A DNA stretch of 34,515 nucleotides from Streptomyces sp. CBMA123. GTDB taxonomy: Bacteria; Actinomycetota; Actinomycetes; Streptomycetales; Streptomycetaceae. Within the stretch, counting starts at the first letter, position 1, and every line of letters starts with the position of its first letter. Below the pieces are notes generated by a model that saw nothing but the letters and a program-made list of their open reading frames with translations, had not been told where the DNA came from and did not search any database. The position numbers and the translations under genes are program-made. Shown here piece after piece: positions 21,693 through 29,218 of this stretch. Location: the NCBI RefSeq assembly GCF_014596465.1, contig NZ_MECK01000625.1:1-34515 (forward strand), written 5' to 3'.

Positions 21693-23205
21693 ACCGGTCA
21701 TCGACGTCGTCGCCGCGTTCGAGCGGTGGACGGCCCGCGAGCCCGGACGGCCCGCCGTCACCGGCGAGGGGCGCACCTGGACGTACGGCGAACTGGGGGC
21801 CGCCGCCGACCGGGTGGCCGCCCACCTGCGGGCCCTCGGCATCGGGGCGGAGAGCCGGGTGGCCGTACTGGCCGGCCGCACCCCGGAGATGCTCGCCGCC
21901 CTGGTGGGCGTCCTCAAGGCGGGCGCCGCGTACGTTCCGTTGGACCCGGCCTACCCCCAGGACCGGATCGGCTACATGCTGGCCGACTCGGGCGCCGCGG
22001 CCGTGCTGGCCGAGCGCCGGCACGCCGGCACGCTGGCGTACGACGGCCCGGAGCTGGTCCTGGAGGAGCTGGTGCGCGGCGGGCCGGACGCCCCGGCGGC
22101 CGACGCCCCACCGGTGCTCGACGGCCAACTCGCGTACGTGATCTACACCTCGGGCTCCACCGGCCGCCCCAAGGGCGTGCTGGTGCCCCGGGGGGCGATG
22201 AGCGAGTTCGTCGCCGCCGCGGTCGCCCTGCTGGGGCCGGTGGCGTCCGCCACCATGGTGGCGACCTGCCCCACCTCGTTCGACTTCTCGGTCTGCGACA
22301 TCTTCGCCCCGCTGTACGCGGGCGGCCGGGTGATGCTGGCCCAGGACGTGTTCTCGCTGGTCGAACCGGACGGCTGGGTCACCGGTGACGCGGTCTGCGC
22401 GGTGCCCTCCGCACTGGCCCAGATGGTCGCCCTGGGCGGCCCGCCACCGCGGGTCAAGGCCGTCCTCACCGGCGGCGAGGCGATGCCCAGGGCGCTGCTC
22501 GCCGAACTGCGGGCGCGCGGGGTGACCCAGGTGTTCAACATCTACGGGCCGACCGAGACCACCGTGTCGGCGGCCGCCTGCCTGCTCGACTGGGACGACC
22601 GGATGGTGTCCATTGGCACGCCGTTGCCCGCCGTGCACGCCTACGTGCTGGACGAGGAGCTGCGGCCGGTGCCCGACGGCACCTCCGGCGAGCTGTTCGT
22701 CGGCGGCGCCCAGGTCACCCGCGGCTACCAGGGCCGCCCCGGGCTGACTGCCGAGCGGTTCCTCCCGGACCCGTTCTCCGGCGCCCCCGGCGCCCGGATG
22801 TACCGGACCGGGGACCGGGTGTGCCGGCGTCCGGAGAGCGGCCTGCTGGACTACTTCGGGCGGCTGGACGCGCAGGTCAAGGTGCGTGGCTTCCGGGTCG
22901 AACTCGGAGAGGTCGAAGAGGCGTTGACATCCTGCCCCGGTGTCGTACAGGCTGCGGTAGTACTCCGTGACGATCTTCCCGGCGGTTCCCGCCTGGTGGC
23001 GTACACGGCCCCGGCCGGCCCCTCCGCGCCGACCGGGGAGCAGCTGCGGGACCACCTCCGGCGCAGCCTGCCGGAGCACATGGTGCCCAGCCAGTTCGTC
23101 CCGCTGGACGCACTGCCGCTCACCCCCATCGGCAAGCTCGACCGCAAGGCGCTGCCCGCGCCGGCCCTGCGCCGGTCCCGGGCCGAGGTGCTGCCGGGCC
23201 GCTGA
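21673..23205 (+). CDS. Stand-alone NRPS-type adenylation enzyme
   Basis: A 510-residue amino acid-activating enzyme without carrier or condensation domain. GTG 21673 has GGAGG five bases upstream and lies inside the end of the UvrA-like gene. Core motifs: A3 YTSGSTGRPKG (about 158-168), A4 FDFSVCD (203-209), A5 NIYGPTETT, A7 YRTGDRV, A8 GRLDAQVKVRGFRVELGEVE and A10 PIGKLDRK with catalytic K488. It keeps the Asp (D204, GrsA D235) that binds the alpha-amino group. Aligning by eye to GrsA gives a pocket of D-F-C-A-L-G-I-V-S-K, which matches no specificity code I know. It must load a carrier encoded elsewhere, or feed an acyl adenylate to another enzyme such as its downstream neighbour. Confidence 0.9.
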   Translation: MPAPSAEPVIDVVAAFERWTAREPGRPAVTGEGRTWTYGELGAAADRVAAHLRALGIGAESRVAVLAGRTPEMLAALVGVLKAGAAYVPLDPAYPQDRIGYMLADSGAAAVLAERRHAGTLAYDGPELVLEELVRGGPDAPAADAPPVLDGQLAYVIYTSGSTGRPKGVLVPRGAMSEFVAAAVALLGPVASATMVATCPTSFDFSVCDIFAPLYAGGRVMLAQDVFSLVEPDGWVTGDAVCAVPSALAQMVALGGPPPRVKAVLTGGEAMPRALLAELRARGVTQVFNIYGPTETTVSAAACLLDWDDRMVSIGTPLPAVHAYVLDEELRPVPDGTSGELFVGGAQVTRGYQGRPGLTAERFLPDPFSGAPGARMYRTGDRVCRRPESGLLDYFGRLDAQVKVRGFRVELGEVEEALTSCPGVVQAAVVLRDDLPGGSRLVAYTAPAGPSAPTGEQLRDHLRRSLPEHMVPSQFVPLDALPLTPIGKLDRKALPAPALRRSRAEVLPGR

Positions 23206-23343
23206 CCGCGGGAGGTCCATTCCGCGGAAAAGCCGGAATTCCCATTCCCACCTTTCTTGCACGAGCCGGACACGATAAGCTCGCCGCATACTGACCAGGG
23301 CTCCTGGAAATCAATTCCCGAGCCTGTTGGAGGTTGAATACCT
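23206..23343 (+). promoter_or_regulatory. Intergenic candidate control region inside the cluster
   Basis: This 138-bp gap is less GC-rich than its surroundings. It contains two CCGCGG palindromes (23206-23211 and 23222-23227) that could pair as a weak hairpin followed by AAAAG, the palindrome TTCCGCGGAA (23220-23229), and an inverted repeat CGAGC/GCTCG (23262-23283). GGAGG at 23329-23333 serves the next gene. No convincing -35/-10 pair was found. It is the only sizeable gap in the left half of the cluster and a likely promoter site for the sugar genes. Confidence 0.4.
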
Positions 23344-24501
23344 GTGCGCCTTCTCGCGATCGAACGGGACCAATTCGAGGACCGTCTCAGGGAGATATTC
23401 GGGCCGCGCATCACGCCGGTCGAGGAGTCCTTCGACATCATTCAGAAGTACAAGGACGGCTCGTTCGCCATGGGCCACATCGGCCTCATGCTCTACGCGA
23501 ACGGCTACAACCTCCGCGGCGCCAGCAGCAAGTACCCGAACGGGCTCGTCTACCACGACGGGACCAACATCTTCGGGGTCGGGTACTTCAGCAAGGAGGG
23601 GCACGTCGCCAAGCACCTCCACATCGTCGCCCCGAAGGGCCCGACCCGCTTCGAGGCGGTCCGGGAGTTCATCGCCACCGTCCGCGCGGCCGGCCTGGCC
23701 CGGGAGTCGGTGTACGTCCGGCACCTGTCGGCCGAGGATCGCGACGCCTTCCTGGCCGCCGGGTTCACAGGGATCGACACCGACCCCTGGCACCTCGGGG
23801 CCCCGGAGGAGGACGAGACCTACCCGAACCGGGTCTACTACCTGGACGAGGTGTTCGACCAGGACGAGGACGGCACGCTCCAGGTCGCCAAGCTGGCCGG
23901 CGAGGAGCGGCGGAAGTACAAGAACAAGAACAAGATGGCCTACCGGCGCTTCCAGAACTTCCTGGAGCGCAATCCCCACCTCTCCTTCCAGATCGAGCCC
24001 TACCACTACTCCGGGCCCGAGAAGGAGAGCGCCCGCGGCGTCGTGGAGAGCTACTTCCAGGCCCGCCGCGAACAGGGCACCGTGGTCGGTTCGACCCCGG
24101 AGGACTACCTCGCCATCGTCCGCGTGCGGCCCGGCGGAGACAACGAGAAGGACTACTTCTCCTACCTCGGCAACATCGTCACCGAGGACGGCGAGAAATT
24201 CCCCGCGATGTTCTTCGCGGGGGAGCGCATCGGAGAGCGGCGGGCCGCTCTCTACTGCACCATGACCATGCGTTTCCGGGAAAGGCTGACCGGGCTCTTC
24301 AAGGACAGCACCGGATTCACCGCCATTCCGCAGTACGTCTGGCTGACCGTGTTCCGGCTCATGTGGGAGCAGGGCATCCGCGAGGTCGACGCGGGCGGTT
24401 CCGAGGTCAAGGGCCTCGACGACCAGAAGCGCCAGCTGGGCGGAAAGCCGGAGAAGACCTTCTGGGTCGTCGGGGCCGCCGCCGGCGACCCGACCGCCTG
24501 A
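23344..24501 (+). CDS. Putative DUF2156/Fem-like acyltransferase of the cluster
   Basis: A 385-residue cytosolic protein from GTG 23344 (GGAGG ten bases upstream). I do not recognise it with certainty. The C-terminal half (YRRFQNFLERNP, ALYCTMTMRFRERLTGLF, YVWLTVFRLMWEQGIREVDAGGSE, then GLDDQKRQLGG) has the look of GNAT-fold proteins of the DUF2156/Fem type. In those, a G-GSE-GL...K motif near the end belongs to the second acyltransferase domain. An N-terminal part of about 190 residues (YANGYNLRGASSKYPNGLVYHDG) may be the first GNAT-like lobe. Such enzymes transfer amino acids from aminoacyl-tRNA, or acyl groups from thioesters, to an amine. Next to a stand-alone A domain, it could add a terminal amino-acyl group. 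Function is inference. Confidence 0.55.
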   Translation: MRLLAIERDQFEDRLREIFGPRITPVEESFDIIQKYKDGSFAMGHIGLMLYANGYNLRGASSKYPNGLVYHDGTNIFGVGYFSKEGHVAKHLHIVAPKGPTRFEAVREFIATVRAAGLARESVYVRHLSAEDRDAFLAAGFTGIDTDPWHLGAPEEDETYPNRVYYLDEVFDQDEDGTLQVAKLAGEERRKYKNKNKMAYRRFQNFLERNPHLSFQIEPYHYSGPEKESARGVVESYFQARREQGTVVGSTPEDYLAIVRVRPGGDNEKDYFSYLGNIVTEDGEKFPAMFFAGERIGERRAALYCTMTMRFRERLTGLFKDSTGFTAIPQYVWLTVFRLMWEQGIREVDAGGSEVKGLDDQKRQLGGKPEKTFWVVGAAAGDPTA

Positions 24502-24532
24502 TGCCACCCGTTCCGAACCCGAAGGGGAAGTG

Positions 24533-25837
24533 ATGGAGTCAACCATGTCCAACGCCGACTACGACGTCTGCGTCGTGGGTCTGGGGTACGTGGGCGTCAC
24601 GCTCACCGCGGCCCTGCTGAAGACCGGCAAGAGCGTCCTCGGGTACGAGTACAACAAGGCGGTCGCCGAGGACCTCGACGCGGGCGTGCTGCAGCTCGCC
24701 GAGCCCGGCGTCGAGGAGGTCTTCCGGGACGCCGCCGGCAGCCGCCGGCTGAAGGTCACCTCCGAGCTGGCGGCCGGCGCGCTGCCGCCGGTGGTCATCA
24801 TCTGCGTCGGCACCCCGATCGAGGTCGACGGCACCGACCCCAACCTGCGCCACCTCCAGGCGGCGGTGGAGACCATCGCCGACGGGATCGACGAGAACAC
24901 CCTGGTGATCGTCCGCAGCACCGTGCCGGTCGGCACCACCCGCAACCTGGTGCTGCCGCTGCTGCGCCGCACGGTGGCCGAGCCGCTGGTCGCCTTCTGC
25001 CCCGAACGGACCATCCAGGGCAAGGCGTTGGACGAGCTGCTGTCATTGCCGCAGATCGTCGGCGGCATCAGCGACGAGGCCGTGCGCCGCGCCACCGAGC
25101 TGTTCGCCTCGCAGACGCCCACCGTGGTGCCGGTCTCCTCGGTCGAGGCCGCCGAGATGATCAAGCTGATCTGCAACTGCCACACCGACCTGATCTACGG
25201 GTACGGCAACGAGGTGGCGCTGATGGCCGAGAAGCTCGGCCTGGACGCGGTGGAGCTGATCAAGAACGCCAACTTCGGCTACCCGCGGCCCGATCTGAGC
25301 CTGCCCGGCTTCGTCGGCGGCAGCTGCCTCACCAAGGACCCGTACCTGCTGATGCACGCGCTCAAGCCGCACGGCCACACGCCGGGCATGATCGCCGCGG
25401 CCCGGCAGCTCAACGAGTCGCTGCCGAGCCGGATCGGCGAGCGGGTGCTGGCCGCGCTGTGGGAGCAGGGCTGCGACCCGGCCACCGCCCGGGTGCTGGT
25501 CTCCGGCTTCGCCTACAAGGGCCAGCCCGAGACCGACGACCTGCGCGGCGCCGCCTACGAGGGCCTGCTCGACGTGCTGCGCGACCGGGTCGGCGAGATC
25601 GTCGGCCACGACTTCGCCGTCCCGCGCGAGCGCCTCGCCGCCCTCGGCGTGCGCCCGGTCGACCTGGCGGAGGGCTTCGAGGGAGCCCACGCCGTGGTCA
25701 TCCTCAACAACCACCTCTCCTACCGCGACCAGGACATCGACGCGCTGATGGCCACCATGGCCCCGCCGGCCGTCGTCTACGACACCTGGCGCATCCTCCC
25801 CGCCACGTCCAACGTAATGAGGCTCGGCCATGCGTAA
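24533..25837 (+). CDS. Nucleotide-sugar dehydrogenase (UDP-ManNAcA/UDP-glucose DH family)
   Basis: A 434-residue enzyme oxidising the C6 hydroxyl of an NDP-sugar to a carboxylate with NAD+. Start ATG 24533 behind AAGGGGA; ATG 24545 is possible. Features: Rossmann motif VGLGYVG (15-21), CVGTPIEVDG, VRSTVPVGTT, FCPERTIQGKALDEL (WecC-like), EAAEMIKL with K211, and the catalytic cysteine C265 in VGGSCLTKD, then ALGVRPVDL and VILNNH at the UDP-binding C-terminal domain. The CPER-Q-GKA form suggests a 2-acetamido sugar such as UDP-GlcNAc or UDP-ManNAc, but this cannot be settled by eye. Its last 8 bp overlap the next gene. It resembles the dehydrogenase of pyrrolamide (congocidine-type) clusters. 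Confidence 0.9.
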   Translation: MESTMSNADYDVCVVGLGYVGVTLTAALLKTGKSVLGYEYNKAVAEDLDAGVLQLAEPGVEEVFRDAAGSRRLKVTSELAAGALPPVVIICVGTPIEVDGTDPNLRHLQAAVETIADGIDENTLVIVRSTVPVGTTRNLVLPLLRRTVAEPLVAFCPERTIQGKALDELLSLPQIVGGISDEAVRRATELFASQTPTVVPVSSVEAAEMIKLICNCHTDLIYGYGNEVALMAEKLGLDAVELIKNANFGYPRPDLSLPGFVGGSCLTKDPYLLMHALKPHGHTPGMIAAARQLNESLPSRIGERVLAALWEQGCDPATARVLVSGFAYKGQPETDDLRGAAYEGLLDVLRDRVGEIVGHDFAVPRERLAALGVRPVDLAEGFEGAHAVVILNNHLSYRDQDIDALMATMAPPAVVYDTWRILPATSNVMRLGHA

Positions 25838-26810
25838 GAAGATCCTGATCACCGGTGGCGCCGGATTCATCGGCATGCACCTGGCCCGCCGGCTCGCCGA
25901 CGAGCACGACGTCACCGTCCTGGACGACTTCAGCCGCGGCCGCCAGGACGACGAGCTGGACGAACTCCGCTCCAAGGTCACGGTGTTCACCCACGACCTG
26001 ACCCTCCCGCTGCCCGCCGGGCTGCCCCGCGACTTCGACGAGGTCTACCACCTCGCCGCCGTCGTCGGCGTCGTGTACTCCAACCAGGAGCCGCAGCGGG
26101 TGCTGCGCACCAACCTGCTCTCCACCATCCACGTCCTGGACTGGTTCAAGGAGCTGGACGGCGCCACCCTCTGCTTCGCCTCCTCCTCCGAGGCCTACGC
26201 GGGCAGCGTCACCGCCGGCGTCGCCCCGGTGCCGACCCCCGAGGACGTCCAGCTGGTCGTCTCGGACCCGACGGTGGCCCGCTCCTCGTACGGCTTCAGC
26301 AAGATCGCCGGCGAGCTGCTCTGCCGCAACTACGCCCAGGCGTACGGCTTCCCGCTGCGCATGGTCCGCTTCCACAACGTGTACGGGCCGCGGATGGGCT
26401 ACGAGCACGTCATCCCGCAGTTCATCGAGCGGCTGCTCGGCGGCGCCGACCCGTTCGAGATCTACGGCGCCGACCAGTTCCGGGCGTTCTGCTACGTCGA
26501 GGACGCCGTCGCGGCCATCGCCGCGCTGACCGCCCTGCCCACCGAGGACACCCTCCTGGTCAACGTCGGCAACGACCGCGAGGAGATCCGGATCGACGAC
26601 CTCGCCCGGGTGGTCTTCGACGTCGTCGACCGCCACCCCGCGCTGGACGTCCACCCCGCTCCGCCGCTCTCCCCGGAGCGCCGCGTCCCGGACATCTCGC
26701 TGCTGCGCTCGCTCACCGGCTACGAGCCGAAGACCGACCTGCGCGAGGGCGTCCGCCGCACCTACGAGTGGTACGCCCGCGACCGGGCCGCCCGCGAGCA
26801 GCGGTCATGA
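25830..26810 (+). CDS. NAD-dependent epimerase/decarboxylase (extended SDR)
   Basis: A 326-residue extended short-chain dehydrogenase acting on an NDP-sugar. Nucleotide motif TGGAGFIG (8-15); catalytic S118-S119-S120 region and Y154-G-F-S-K158 (YxxxK); LRMVRFHNVYGPRMGYEHVIPQF and the late FRAFCYVEDAV are typical of UDP-sugar 4-epimerases and UDP-glucuronate decarboxylases. Because it is translationally coupled to a C6 dehydrogenase (ATGCGTAA overlap), C4 epimerisation or decarboxylation of a uronic acid is plausible. In the proposed pyrrolamide pathway it would be the counterpart of the epimerase-like step. The exact reaction is inferred from context only. Confidence 0.88.
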   Translation: MRKKILITGGAGFIGMHLARRLADEHDVTVLDDFSRGRQDDELDELRSKVTVFTHDLTLPLPAGLPRDFDEVYHLAAVVGVVYSNQEPQRVLRTNLLSTIHVLDWFKELDGATLCFASSSEAYAGSVTAGVAPVPTPEDVQLVVSDPTVARSSYGFSKIAGELLCRNYAQAYGFPLRMVRFHNVYGPRMGYEHVIPQFIERLLGGADPFEIYGADQFRAFCYVEDAVAAIAALTALPTEDTLLVNVGNDREEIRIDDLARVVFDVVDRHPALDVHPAPPLSPERRVPDISLLRSLTGYEPKTDLREGVRRTYEWYARDRAAREQRS

Positions 26811-27889
26811 CCCACGTGCGGATCGTCCACCGCGGCTACTTCCCGGCCCGGGCCGGCGCCGAGGCGATGGCCCAGAACCTCGCCGAGTCGCTGGCCCGGC
26901 GCGGCCACCGGGTCGGGCTGTACTGCAGCAGCATGGACGAGGAGTCGGCCCGCTGGATGACCGGCGCCGGAGTCGGGGTCGGTGTGCTGCCGGCCTCGGC
27001 CCCGCCCGCCGAACGGCCCGACCTGGTGCACGCCTTCGACTGCGTGTGGCCGGACTACCCGCAGGCCGCGCTGCGGCTCGCCCGCGAGTGGGACGTCCCG
27101 CTGGTGTTCACACCCGCCTCGGCGGCCGGGGTGTGGCAGGACCGGGAGGCCGTGCTGGACGTCGCCCGGCAGGCGGACGCCGTCTTCGTGCTCACCGAGG
27201 CGGAACGGCGGCTGTTCCTGGAGGCCGGCGTCGACCCGGCGGCCCTGCACCTCAACGGCCAGGGACCGCAGTTGAGCGCCACCGCGGCGCCCGACGGCGC
27301 GGCCTTCCGGGCCCGCCACGGAATCGACGGGCCGATGGTGCTCTTCCTCGGCCGCAAGATGCGCAGCAAGGGCTACCACCTGCTGCTCCAGGCCGCCCGC
27401 AAGGTGTGGGCGGACCACCCCGAGGCCCGGTTCGTGTTCGCGGGCCCGGACTGGGACGAGGACTGCGCGGAGGTGTTCGCGGCCCACCGCGACCCGCGGA
27501 TCCTCGACCTCGGCATGGTCGAGGAGGACGAGAAGGCCGACGCCCTCGCCGCCTGCGACGTGTTCTGCCTGCCGTCCACCGTGGACATCTTCCCGCTGGT
27601 CTTCGTCGAGGCCTGGGTCAACGGCAAGCCCGTCGTCTCCGTCACCTTCGACGGCGGCGATGAGGTCGTCCGGCACGGCGTGGACGGACTGCTCTGCGAG
27701 CCCGACCCGGACGCCGTCGCGGCGTCGGTGGTCCGGCTGCTCGCCGACCCCGCCGAGGCGGCGGCCCTCGGGGCGGCCGGCCGCACCCGCACCGAGCGGG
27801 AGCTCAGCTGGGACGCGGTGACCGACCGGTACCAGACCGTCTACGACCGGCTCACCGCACGCACCGCCGGCCCGGCCGGCACCCCTTAG
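26807..27889 (+). CDS. GT4-family glycosyltransferase
   Basis: A 360-residue GT-B glycosyltransferase. ATG 26807 overlaps the previous stop as ATGA. The N-terminal domain has the PARAGAEAMAQNLAESLARRGH acceptor-side start common to group 1 enzymes. The C-terminal domain has VLFLGRKMRSKGYHLLLQAA (phosphate-binding Arg/Lys) and FCLPSTVDIFPLVFVEAWVNGKPVV. The latter is the EX7E motif, in which the first Glu is replaced by Asp while the second is kept. A glycosyltransferase within a pathway giving a non-sugar pyrrole acid suggests that the intermediate is carried as a glycoside and freed by the glycoside hydrolase downstream. Donor and acceptor unknown. Confidence 0.88.
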   Translation: MTHVRIVHRGYFPARAGAEAMAQNLAESLARRGHRVGLYCSSMDEESARWMTGAGVGVGVLPASAPPAERPDLVHAFDCVWPDYPQAALRLAREWDVPLVFTPASAAGVWQDREAVLDVARQADAVFVLTEAERRLFLEAGVDPAALHLNGQGPQLSATAAPDGAAFRARHGIDGPMVLFLGRKMRSKGYHLLLQAARKVWADHPEARFVFAGPDWDEDCAEVFAAHRDPRILDLGMVEEDEKADALAACDVFCLPSTVDIFPLVFVEAWVNGKPVVSVTFDGGDEVVRHGVDGLLCEPDPDAVAASVVRLLADPAEAAALGAAGRTRTERELSWDAVTDRYQTVYDRLTARTAGPAGTP

Positions 27890-27913
27890 GGCGTTTCCTT
27901 CCGGCCCCGCCGA

Positions 27914-27940
27914 GCGCGGGACCGAGGGGGCGACCCGCGC
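27914..27940 (+). terminator. Hairpin between glycosyltransferase and aminotransferase genes
   Basis: Perfect 7-bp arms GCGCGGG (27914-27920) and CCCGCGC (27934-27940) with a 13-nt loop, 24 bp after the stop. The 165-bp gap may also hold a promoter for the second half of the cluster. No T-run follows, so it could be only a pause or processing site. Confidence 0.4.
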
Positions 27941-28054
27941 GTGCTGCCGAGCGGCCCACCGCCGGCACCACCGCACCGTGCCCGATGCACACGCACGCGG
28001 CACCCGAACGAACACCGCGCACCACAGGCGCGCGGGGGGATGGTGGAGCAAGAG

Positions 28055-29218
28055 ATGTCCGACTGGAAGGTAAACCTGTACCGGCCCCGGCTCGGCGAGG
28101 CCGAGGCCGACGCCGTGGCGGCGGTGCTGCGCTCGGGCTGGCTGTCCAACGGGCCCGTGACCAGGGAGTTCGAGGAGGCCTTCGCCCGCGCGGCGGGCGC
28201 CGAGGACGCGGTCGCGGTCAGCAACGGCACGGCCGCCCTGCACCTGGCCTTCCTCGCCCTCGGCCTGGGCCCCGGCGACGAGGTCGTCCTGCCGTCGCTG
28301 AGCTTCGTCTCCGCGGCGGCCATGGTCACCCTGTGCGGCGCCACCCCGGTCTTCGCCGACATCACCGGCCCCGACGACCTCTGCGTCGACCCCGCCGACG
28401 TCGCCGCCCGGATCACCCCCCGGACCAAGGCGATCGTCGCCATGCACTACGGCGGCCACGCGGCCGACCTGCCCGCGCTCGCCGCCCTGGCCCGCAAGCA
28501 CGGCATCGCCCTCGTCGAGGACTCCGCGCACGCCCCCGCGACCCGCTCCGCGCACGGCGTGCTGGGCACCGTCGGCGACATCGGCTGCTACAGCTTCTTC
28601 GCCACCAAGAACCTCGCCACCGGCGAGGGCGGCATGGTCGTCGCCCGCGACCCCGAGGTGCGCGAACGGATCCGCCGGCTGCGCTCGCACGCGCTCACCG
28701 TCAGCGCCCAGGACCGCCACCGCGGCGGCCCCTCGCTCTACGACGTCGACTCCTTCGGCCTCAACTACCGCCCCACCGAGCTCGGCAGCGCGATCGGCCT
28801 GGTCCAGCTCGCCGACCTGCCGCAGCGCCAGGCGCGCCGCCAGGAGATCGTCACCCGCTACCGGCAGGGCCTGGCCGGCACCGAGGGCCTCGGCCTGCCC
28901 TTCCACGACCGGCCCGTCGAGCTCGCCGCCCACCACCTGTACGCGGTGCTGCTGCCGGACGGCGACGCCCGCGGGCGGATCCAGGACACCCTGCGCGCGG
29001 CCGGCGTCCAGAGCGGCGTCCACTACCCGCCCAGCCACCTGTTCACCGCCTACCGGGAGCGCTTCGGCCACCGCGAGGGCGACCTCCCGGTCACCGAAGA
29101 AGTGATGGACCGTCAACTGTCGCTGCCGCTGCACGTCGACATGGCCGACGAGGACACCGACCTGGTGGTCCACGCCCTCCGGGGCGCCCTGACCGACGCC
29201 TCCGGGGCCGGCGCGTGA
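28055..29218 (+). CDS. DegT/DnrJ/EryC1/StrS sugar aminotransferase
   Basis: A 387-residue PLP enzyme that converts a keto-sugar to an amino-sugar using Glu or Gln. ATG 28055 is preferred (GGAG seven bases upstream); ATG 28040 is possible. Motifs: RSGWLSNGPVTREFE, AVSNGTAALHLAFLALG (phosphate binding), VEDSAHAPATRS (Asp contacting the PLP nitrogen), and the Schiff-base lysine K185 in YSFFATKNLATGEGG, then FGLNYRPTELGSAIGL and the HYPPSHLFTAY active-site loop. The family is an NDP- or glycosyl-sugar aminotransferase. It is coupled by a GTGA overlap to the glycoside hydrolase. In the pyrrolamide scheme it would install the nitrogen that becomes the ring or 4-amino nitrogen. Confidence 0.93.
   Translation: MSDWKVNLYRPRLGEAEADAVAAVLRSGWLSNGPVTREFEEAFARAAGAEDAVAVSNGTAALHLAFLALGLGPGDEVVLPSLSFVSAAAMVTLCGATPVFADITGPDDLCVDPADVAARITPRTKAIVAMHYGGHAADLPALAALARKHGIALVEDSAHAPATRSAHGVLGTVGDIGCYSFFATKNLATGEGGMVVARDPEVRERIRRLRSHALTVSAQDRHRGGPSLYDVDSFGLNYRPTELGSAIGLVQLADLPQRQARRQEIVTRYRQGLAGTEGLGLPFHDRPVELAAHHLYAVLLPDGDARGRIQDTLRAAGVQSGVHYPPSHLFTAYRERFGHREGDLPVTEEVMDRQLSLPLHVDMADEDTDLVVHALRGALTDASGAGA

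Noticed and set aside
23257..23292. TTGCAC ... CATACT as a sigma70-type promoter before the Fem-like gene
   Set aside because: The spacer is 24 nt, far from 16-19 nt, and no better -10 lies at the right distance.
26762..29173. Minus-strand open frame of about 800 codons across the SDR/GT/aminotransferase genes
   Set aside because: It spans three convincing plus-strand genes and their junctions, which a real gene would not do.
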